Origin: Actinomycetes bacterium | GTDB lineage: Bacteria; Actinomycetota; Actinomycetes; Actinomycetales; Micrococcaceae | Direction: 5' to 3' | NCBI GenBank assembly: GCA_023426375.1 | Contig: JAFAAV010000128.1 | Location: 1-11,818, forward strand | DNA length: 11,818 bases | Notes under the pieces: generated by a model | Database searches by the model: none | What the model saw: the letters and a program-made list of their open reading frames with translations, nothing else | What the model was told of the DNA's origin: nothing | Part shown: positions 7,059 to 11,818 of the stretch, in pieces | Layout of the letters: each line of letters opens with the position of its first letter | Numbering within the stretch: position 1 is the stretch's first letter | Position numbers and translations under genes: made by a program

Positions 7059-7804
7059 ACAAGGACCCGTTGCTGCGCCGTCGAAGTACTGACGAGGCCG
7101 AATTGATGGACGCTCCGGACTGCGATCCGGTCGCCCTGAGCGCGACGTACCGTTTATTCGGGGTGATCAACCCTTTGGTTGCTTCGTGGCGCCCTGTTTA
7201 CCGGCACCGGATCCGACCCGTCCTGCGTGCCGCGGCGTCCGAAGGCCGCGCGGCAACACTTCTGGACGTGGGTTGCGGGGGTGGCGACGTCGCTCGCCGC
7301 CTGGCACGGTGGGCCGAACGGGACGGAATCGATCTGACCGTCACGGCCATCGACCCGGACCCCCGGGCGCACGCTTGGGCCGCGGGTCACGACAAAGGTG
7401 CCGGGATCGAGTACCGCGCCCAGTCCAGTAGGGAGCTGGTGGCAGCGGGAGAAGAGTATGACGTGGTGGTGTCCAACCACGTCATCCACCATTTGTCCGC
7501 AGCGGATCTCGCGGAATTACTCGCCGATACGGCAACCTTGACCCGCTCGCTGTGCGTGCACAACGATCTGCGACGCAGCCGTACAGCGTGGCTGCTGTAC
7601 TGGGTGGCCACACTCCCTCTGATTCGAACACGGACGTTCGCGCGGTTCGACGGTCTGCTGTCGATCCGACGTAGCTATCGTCCGGACGAGCTGATTGCCC
7701 TACTTCCCGCAGGGTGGTGCGTTGTGCGACAACGCTTTTTTCGCTTACTGACCGTGATGTCTCAATTGGAACCCGGCCGAACGTCGTCGTCCCAGCCCTC
7801 TTGA
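7055..7804 (+). CDS. Class I SAM-dependent methyltransferase (UbiE-like), partner of the type III PKS
   Basis: A 249-residue methyltransferase. Motif I is LLDVGCGGGD (residues 69-78), the acidic residue of motif II is D100 in AIDPDP, and a post-motif SNHVIHHL (140-147) resembles those of UbiE and polyketide methyltransferases. No membrane segment is certain, although the stretch around 165-180 (AWLLYWVATLPLI) is hydrophobic and could touch the membrane or a lipid-like substrate. The GTG start at 7055 overlaps the PKS stop (GTGA) and has AAGGA 5 nt upstream inside the PKS 3' end, a clear sign of coupling; an in-frame ATG at 7106 is a less likely start. The natural inference is C- or O-methylation of the polyketide product. 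The last 43 bp overlap the convergent nitroreductase gene. Confidence 0.9.
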   Translation: MNKDPLLRRRSTDEAELMDAPDCDPVALSATYRLFGVINPLVASWRPVYRHRIRPVLRAAASEGRAATLLDVGCGGGDVARRLARWAERDGIDLTVTAIDPDPRAHAWAAGHDKGAGIEYRAQSSRELVAAGEEYDVVVSNHVIHHLSAADLAELLADTATLTRSLCVHNDLRRSRTAWLLYWVATLPLIRTRTFARFDGLLSIRRSYRPDELIALLPAGWCVVRQRFFRLLTVMSQLEPGRTSSSQPS

Positions 7805-8571
7805 GCTACGTCGCACGTCTCGCGGAACACGAACTGGGAGGGGCGTTTGCGCTCTCGGCTGGACCAATCAATGGCCGGTCGGTGGGTTCGTTCTGGAAGA
7901 TAACCCAGCCGGTAAACAGCCATGAGCTCAAGGTCATCCGGGACCCGGAGCATCTCCACGATGCGCTGCCAATTATGCGGTGCCTCCATAGGGAAGGAGA
8001 CGAACTGAATCCCCATACCCAGTTCCACCGTGGTCAACCACAGGTTTTCCATAGCGGCGCCCATGCTGAAGACCGAGTAGAACCCGGAGAGTTCTTCGGG
8101 TCGGTATTCGCCACGTTCGAGCATCACACCCAGGAGCAACGGCGATCCTGCGACGAGTTTCCGGTTTTCCTCGCCGAGTTTCTGCGGCACCCGAAGTCTG
8201 TTCATCAGGTTCTGACCGGACGGTGTGAACGCCCGGGAGGTGAAAGGTCTCAGCATGGCGGGCAATTTGTCGAAAAGCATTCCGCTGCGGAGCGTGTCCA
8301 TCTCTTTCTGGCTGAACCGGAAGTACTTCTTGTAGCGGTTGAAGAAGGTTCCCGAACTCATGACCTCGGTCATGCTCTCGCCGCTGATGGAGGCGATCGT
8401 GTTGATGGTGTCCCGATCTTCGATGAGCACGAACCGCCACGGCTGACTGTTGAACTGGGAGGGTGCGGCAGCGGCGCGGATCAGCAACTGTTGATGTTCT
8501 GCGCTGACCGGATCCGGGCGGAACGGTCCGTTGGTGGTCCGTCGGTTGAACACGACGTCGAGGAACTCCAT
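7762..8571 (-). CDS. Nitroreductase-family FMN-dependent oxidoreductase
   Basis: A 269-residue flavoprotein of the nitroreductase fold. It opens with the FMN-phosphate-binding RRT (R10-R11-T12, in FNRRTTNGPF) and has the flavin-contact motif PSQFNSQPWRF (37-47). Near the end is the MAVYRLGYLPER strand-turn typical of the family. It is longer than the usual 180-220 residues because of an insert at roughly 70-140 (from about FFNRYKKYFRF to the LRVPQKLGEENRKL helix), as seen in subfamilies acting on larger substrates. The substrate is unknown; such enzymes reduce nitroaromatics, quinones or enones, or oxidise/dehalogenate natural products. The start ATG 8571 is certain: GGAGG with a 7-nt spacing sits in the last codons of the upstream membrane-protein gene, only 3 bp away. 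The 3' end overlaps the opposite methyltransferase gene by 43 bp. Confidence 0.9.
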   Translation of the reverse strand: MEFLDVVFNRRTTNGPFRPDPVSAEHQQLLIRAAAAPSQFNSQPWRFVLIEDRDTINTIASISGESMTEVMSSGTFFNRYKKYFRFSQKEMDTLRSGMLFDKLPAMLRPFTSRAFTPSGQNLMNRLRVPQKLGEENRKLVAGSPLLLGVMLERGEYRPEELSGFYSVFSMGAAMENLWLTTVELGMGIQFVSFPMEAPHNWQRIVEMLRVPDDLELMAVYRLGYLPERTHRPAIDWSSRERKRPSQFVFRETCDVAQEGWDDDVRPGSN

Positions 8572-8574
8572 GGA

Positions 8575-8907
8575 TTACCTCCAGGCCAGCACGAGGCTGA
8601 CCGCGTAGCAGGGGGCGGCTGACAAGGCGTCCCGGGTGTGCCGCCGGAGCGGACGCGCTCCGTGATGCTGCAGTATGAACAGTGGAACGGCAACGGGGGC
8701 CAACGCGAGTGCGGCCGGGGAGCGGCGTGCGGCGCACGCCAGGAATGCTGCACTGGTCGTGGCCGCGGTCAGGACGTATAAACCGTGGTGGATCCAGCGG
8801 ACGTTGGACGTGTCGACCCAGCGCTTGGCGGCCGAAATCCCCAGCGAACAGTTCAACGCGTAGCAACCGGCGGCGACGCTCACCAACGCTCGGGACGAAG
8901 CCACCAT
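8575..8907 (-). CDS. Small polytopic membrane protein, unknown function
   Basis: A 110-residue hydrophobic protein that I do not recognise. Three to four transmembrane helices are plausible: about 5-22, 41-60, 64-80 and 94-109. The loops carry paired histidines, HH at 40-41 (RWIHHGLY) and HH at 81-82 (LQHHGARPLRRH), and two conserved-looking Cys (C15, C20) in the first helix. These could bind a metal or heme, but that is speculation. The start ATG 8907 is supported by AGAGGAGAA immediately upstream; the in-frame extension to 9183 is Arg/Pro-rich, crosses a terminator hairpin and is not believable. It ends 3 bp before the nitroreductase start, whose ribosome binding site lies within its final codons, so the two form a translationally coupled pair and may work together in or at the membrane. 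Confidence 0.78.
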   Translation of the reverse strand: MVASSRALVSVAAGCYALNCSLGISAAKRWVDTSNVRWIHHGLYVLTAATTSAAFLACAARRSPAALALAPVAVPLFILQHHGARPLRRHTRDALSAAPCYAVSLVLAWR

Positions 8908-9061
8908 GGTTCTCCTCTGGGCCGGATGATCAGCGTGCTGTCTATGGTTTCTCATCATGCCATGTGGGCGCCCGAAGAACGATCGAAACCGCCGGGCGAA
9001 CGAGACCACGGGCACCAGTTCCATTCCTGGACCTGGTGCCCGTTGCGGGGTTGTCACGTGG
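8908..9061. other. Intergenic gap: terminator hairpin plus unidentified promoter
   Basis: This 154-bp gap separates the baeRF-like gene from the membrane protein/nitroreductase pair on the same strand. The half next to the baeRF gene holds a hairpin (9008-9043). The rest should contain the promoter for the pair, but no good -10/-35 couple was seen. Confidence 0.35.
9008..9043 (-). terminator. Hairpin terminator after the baeRF-like gene
   Basis: ACGGGCACCAG (9008-9018) pairs perfectly over 11 bp with CTGGTGCCCGT (9033-9043). After one mismatch the stem continues TCCA/TGGA around a TTCC tetraloop. It lies 18 bp past the stop codon at 9062 on the minus strand. The following sequence (GGTCTCGTTCG) is only weakly T-rich. 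Confidence 0.6.
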
Positions 9062-10231
9062 TTACTGGCGAATCGATTCTTCTTCGCGCTCGCGGGGTGA
9101 CTCCTCGCTGTCCGAATCAACCGCGGTCTCGCGGCCGTGGTCACCGGACATGCTCGAGAGACTGTTCGACGGTGTGGCGTCATCGCGCCACCTCAGCAGC
9201 GCCCCGACGCCTTCGGGCAAGGTCGCGTATTCGGCGGCCAGCGTGGAGATACCCGCGTCAGTAGCAAGCGCCTGGCGCGCCAGTTTCTCCGCGTTGTCCG
9301 GTTCGCCACCGATCGTCAAGATGAGTTCGGAGACCTGTCCGCGCTCCAGGGCCCCGGCGACCTCGGCCGCACCGGCCACGGATTCACCACCGCGGCTCTG
9401 ATTCTCGGTGAACTGGTCCGCGAGTGACTGCTGCCGGTTCTTGATGAACTCCTCCGTGACGCGGGCCATTTCCTCTCGGAACGAGGCACGGTCCAAACTT
9501 ACGCCGCGCGTGCCACCCGGAACCTCCTTGAGAACCGCCAAGGCTTCCTTGCTCAGCTCGTCCTTGAGCAGCGACTGCGCTCGAACATCACCGGTGAGCA
9601 GCAGCATGTCCAGCTGGCGGTCGCGCACGATGGAATCGACCTTGGCAGCAACCGCCTCCGCGTTGCGTTCCCACGAATCCTCGACGCGGGCTTCCAGGTT
9701 GCTGGAGCGCCAGCCGTGCTGGGAACCACCGCCCACACTGGCCTTGTGCAGTTCGTCGTGGCCGCCATCCACGGAGGCGTCCTCGCCCAGACCGTTGTCG
9801 TTCTTGGTGATCTTGGGGTTCTCGGGAGCGCGTAGGTGGAGATCCGCGCCGGAACGGTCCACTTCCACGAGCAGCTGGCGTACACCGTAGGGAATCACCT
9901 GCAAGAGGGGCACCAGTACGGGTTCGTCACCCCAGTGGGCCGAATCCTGGCGCGGGGGAGCGGGCAGTACCCGGTCGACCAGGATGTTCGATCCGGTGGC
10001 CAGGATGGCTCGGCCGTGCCGACCACCGATGGGAGAGGGTTCCAGCAACGTTTCTTCGACCTCCTCGAGGATCTCGTCCGGAGCGCCGCCGGCCGCGAGT
10101 TTTGAACGGAAGTGTCCCCACCGGGTGGACAGGCCCGAGGCAGAGCTGGGATCGGTTCGAGTGGAGTCGATGTAGATCGACAGGAACGGCCCTTCGGTCT
10201 CGAGCACGGGCATGAGCCAAGACAGGTTCAC
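9062..10231 (-). CDS. Bacterial eRF1-like protein (baeRF / Rv2629 type, Vms1-related)
   Basis: A 389-residue soluble protein of the actinobacterial group related to archaeo-eukaryotic release factor 1 and to Vms1/ANKZF1, which cleave peptidyl-tRNA on stalled ribosomes; Mycobacterium tuberculosis Rv2629 is the best-known relative. Order: N-terminal RNase H-like region beginning NLSWLMPVLETEGPFLSIYID, a central part with the loop SVGGGSQHGWR in which G169-S170-Q171 matches the GxxQ catalytic loop of Vms1-type hydrolases, followed by a helix with EDSWERNAEAVAAKVD, then an eRF1_3/L7Ae-like domain (LDMLLLTGDVRAQSLL onward; ELILTIGG; ATDAGISTLAAEYATLPEGVGALLRW). The tail from about 360 is acidic and disordered. 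The start is GTG 10231, set by AGGAGG 5 nt upstream; the longer in-frame ATG at 10270 has no site. Activity on peptidyl-tRNA is inferred from the family. Confidence 0.83.
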   Translation of the reverse strand: MNLSWLMPVLETEGPFLSIYIDSTRTDPSSASGLSTRWGHFRSKLAAGGAPDEILEEVEETLLEPSPIGGRHGRAILATGSNILVDRVLPAPPRQDSAHWGDEPVLVPLLQVIPYGVRQLLVEVDRSGADLHLRAPENPKITKNDNGLGEDASVDGGHDELHKASVGGGSQHGWRSSNLEARVEDSWERNAEAVAAKVDSIVRDRQLDMLLLTGDVRAQSLLKDELSKEALAVLKEVPGGTRGVSLDRASFREEMARVTEEFIKNRQQSLADQFTENQSRGGESVAGAAEVAGALERGQVSELILTIGGEPDNAEKLARQALATDAGISTLAAEYATLPEGVGALLRWRDDATPSNSLSSMSGDHGRETAVDSDSEESPREREEESIRQ

Positions 10232-10236
10232 GGTGA

Positions 10237-10242
10237 CCTCCT
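10237..10242 (-). promoter_or_regulatory. Ribosome binding site fixing the baeRF-like start at GTG 10231
   Basis: A consensus AGGAGG on the minus strand, 5 nt before GTG at 10231. It rules against the ATG 13 codons further upstream. Confidence 0.8.
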
Positions 10243-10384
10243 GGTTACTTGTCGGGCGACAGAGCGCCACAGTGTGGCGCCGTGGTCCAGCTCACTGTTC
10301 CATGCAAATGAAGCAGGGACAAGGGACAGGTCAACACGCTTGAGCGCCCAAAACTTAGAGGTTCCACTACGTCGCGCGCGAGGG
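10243..10384 (-). promoter_or_regulatory. Upstream region of the baeRF-like gene
   Basis: On the minus strand TTGACC (complement of 10329-10334) is a fair -35 element, but the hexamers at 16-18 nt spacing (around TCATTT) are poor -10 matches. A perfect 7-bp hairpin with a 3-nt loop, GCGCCAC (10264-10270) and GTGGCGC (10274-10280), lies in the transcribed leader. It has no T-run, so it is either a leader structure or a weak end of the VWA transcript. No gene is seen here. Confidence 0.3.
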
Positions 10385-11818
10385 TCAGTCCCAATCCACG
10401 TCCCACACGGGATCCGCGTACCGGTTGCGCAGGAACTCACCGACCACGGCCGCTCCCAGATCCTCCGGATCCGGTGCCACCATGCGACCGCCGGCCCGTT
10501 TGGCCATGGCCTGGACAAAGCGCACCAACCCAGGATCGTCACCCAGCCTGAAGAACGTCACCTCCGCGCCCTGCCGCGTGACCTTGTCCAGTTCAGAGAC
10601 GGTGTTGACCAGCGTTTCGCGGTCCGGGGGATAGGAAAACCACGCTTCCCCGTGCGTCATCAGATGGGCGGTGGGTTCGCCGTCGGTCACCACGAGCAGC
10701 ACCGGCTGCATATTGGGGTGCTGGCGGAAGAACCGGCCTGCCAGTAACAGACCGTGGTGCAGGTTGGTGCCTTGTTCGTGCCATGCGGGCAGAGCAGTCA
10801 GCTCACCGATGTCCATGCGCTGGGCATACCGGCCGAACGTGATCAACTCCAGCCGGTCACCCCTGAACCGTGTGGACAACAAATGATGTAGGGCCAGCGC
10901 GGTGCGCTTCATGGGCACCCAGCGGCCGTTGAGCGCCATGGAGAACGAGGTGTCCACGAGCAGCACGACTGCCGCCTGCGTGCGGGCCTCGGTTTCGCGC
11001 ACCTCGATGTCCTGAACGTCGATGCGCAGCCCCTTCATGGGGTCCTTACCGGCCGCCGCGGTACGACCGATGGCATTGGTCACCGTGCGAGTGACATCCC
11101 ACGGTTCGACATCCCCGAACTCCCACGCGCGGCTGGATCCGGTTTGCTCCCCGGCAGCTCCGGCCAATCGGGTGTCCCTGCGGCCCTGTCGTCCGGAAAT
11201 ACGCCCGGCGGCATCGCGCAGCAGGGACTGTCCCAGTTTGCGCATCGCGCGTGGGGACAGTTTCAGGTCCCCGTCGGTGCCTCGGCGGAGGTAGCCGCTG
11301 TCCTGCATCGCCTTTTCCAGTTCGGCGAGCGTGCGGGCCGAGACCGCGGCGTCGTCGCCCAATTGCCGGGTCAGCGCGTCGATGTCCAGGTCCGAGAGTG
11401 TGGATCCCGAGTAGGACTGCGAGAGCTGCTCGGCCAGCGAATCCAGGTCCGCCAAGTCTTGGAGCACCCCGGTGCCGTCGCCCAGGCCGAGGCCCTGATC
11501 GCCGTCGAACTGTTCGGATCCGGTCCAGTCCTCGCCCGGTCGCAGTGCTTGGAGTGAGGCATCCAACCGGTCGAGCTGGGACATCAGCTCGGGCGATCCG
11601 AAGGCCTGCGCGGACAACGACATCAACTCGTCCCGTTGCTCCTGCGTCATGGAACGCATCATGCGCTGAGCGGCCGCAGCTCTCTGAGCGAGCGCGTCGA
11701 TGAGTTCGTCCACGTCCTGCGGGTTCTCGGGGAACTGGTCACCGTGCTTGGCCATGAACTCGTCGAAATCCTCGGGAGTGTCCTCGCCGCGGGCATGCTT
11801 GTCGAGCAGGTCATTGAG
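10385..11818 (-). CDS. VWA-domain (MIDAS) protein, partner of a chelatase/MoxR-like AAA+ ATPase; 5' end missing
   Basis: 477 C-terminal residues are visible; the frame stays open to the window edge, so the ATG at 11755 is internal. The N-terminal half is charged and helical (many Gln/Glu/Arg) and the C-terminal half is a von Willebrand factor A domain. The MIDAS metal site is visible as DTSFS (D at 10954-10952, in VVLLVDTSFSMAL) and TDGEP (T at 10687-10685). The domain also contains a helix ALALHHLLSTRFRGDRLELI and closes with DPEDLGAAVVGEFLRNR. This matches the long actinobacterial VWA proteins (for example M. tuberculosis Rv0959) encoded next to a magnesium-chelatase-like ATPase (Rv0958); such pairs act as ATP-driven remodelling machines for client proteins or metal insertion. 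That ATPase would be expected just outside the window on the same strand. No signal peptide can be judged. Confidence 0.87.
   Translation of the reverse strand, partial: LNDLLDKHARGEDTPEDFDEFMAKHGDQFPENPQDVDELIDALAQRAAAAQRMMRSMTQEQRDELMSLSAQAFGSPELMSQLDRLDASLQALRPGEDWTGSEQFDGDQGLGLGDGTGVLQDLADLDSLAEQLSQSYSGSTLSDLDIDALTRQLGDDAAVSARTLAELEKAMQDSGYLRRGTDGDLKLSPRAMRKLGQSLLRDAAGRISGRQGRRDTRLAGAAGEQTGSSRAWEFGDVEPWDVTRTVTNAIGRTAAAGKDPMKGLRIDVQDIEVRETEARTQAAVVLLVDTSFSMALNGRWVPMKRTALALHHLLSTRFRGDRLELITFGRYAQRMDIGELTALPAWHEQGTNLHHGLLLAGRFFRQHPNMQPVLLVVTDGEPTAHLMTHGEAWFSYPPDRETLVNTVSELDKVTRQGAEVTFFRLGDDPGLVRFVQAMAKRAGGRMVAPDPEDLGAAVVGEFLRNRYADPVWDVDWD

Noticed and set aside
7714..8622. A 302-codon plus-strand open frame opposite the nitroreductase
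   Set aside because: It has no motif or ribosome binding site and mirrors a nitroreductase with clear FMN motifs and a strong start.
8908..9183. N-terminal extension of the small membrane protein to ATG at 9183
   Set aside because: The extra 92 residues are Arg/Pro/His-rich, run through the terminator hairpin and overlap the end of the baeRF-like gene, while ATG 8907 has an excellent ribosome binding site.
8682..9401. A 239-codon plus-strand open frame over the membrane-protein and baeRF-like genes
   Set aside because: It spans two minus-strand genes and an intergenic hairpin, with low-complexity Arg/Ser/Pro composition and no domain.
1..11818. CRISPR array, insertion sequence, tRNA or rRNA gene
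   Set aside because: No regularly spaced repeats, transposase motifs, terminal inverted repeats, tRNA cloverleaf or rRNA-like sequence were noticed on either strand.

Overview
The window is chromosomal DNA from a high-GC Gram-positive bacterium, most likely an actinobacterium. The reasons are GTG starts behind good Shine-Dalgarno sequences, strong G/C preference at third codon positions, and families typical of the phylum: a bacterial eRF1-like (baeRF/Rv2629-type) protein, the VWA partner of a chelatase-like ATPase, and a type III PKS with its own methyltransferase. A Micrococcales-type host is plausible but cannot be proven from this window.

Layout. (1) 1-1292, minus strand: the 5' end of a lipoprotein gene, a PhnB-like VOC protein, and a single-pass membrane protein whose stop codon overlaps the VOC start (ATGA). 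(2) 1293-2116: a divergent, AT-richer intergenic stretch, a small PH-domain protein on the plus strand (1526-1897), and two back-to-back hairpins that probably end transcription. The stretch from about 741 to 2040 is clearly lower in GC than what follows. (3) 2117-7804, plus strand: a 734-residue laccase-type multicopper oxidase; a hairpin-containing gap; then a probable operon of an FAD/pyridine-nucleotide disulfide oxidoreductase, a type III polyketide synthase and a SAM methyltransferase (the last two overlap by GTGA). (4) 8907-7762, minus strand: a small polytopic membrane protein tightly coupled to a nitroreductase, whose 3' end runs 43 bp into the convergent methyltransferase gene. (5) 10231-9062, minus strand: a baeRF/Vms1-like protein carrying a GSQ motif, followed by a hairpin. 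(6) 11818-10385, minus strand: the C-terminal part of a VWA/MIDAS protein that begins outside the window.

The most interesting unit is region 3. The type III PKS should make a phenolic or pyrone polyketide, the methyltransferase can decorate it, and the flavoprotein and the laccase could handle its redox chemistry (phenol to quinone or coupled pigment). No product can be named from the sequence. The coupled membrane protein and nitroreductase next door may or may not belong to the same pathway. The remaining genes look like ordinary accessory or housekeeping functions.
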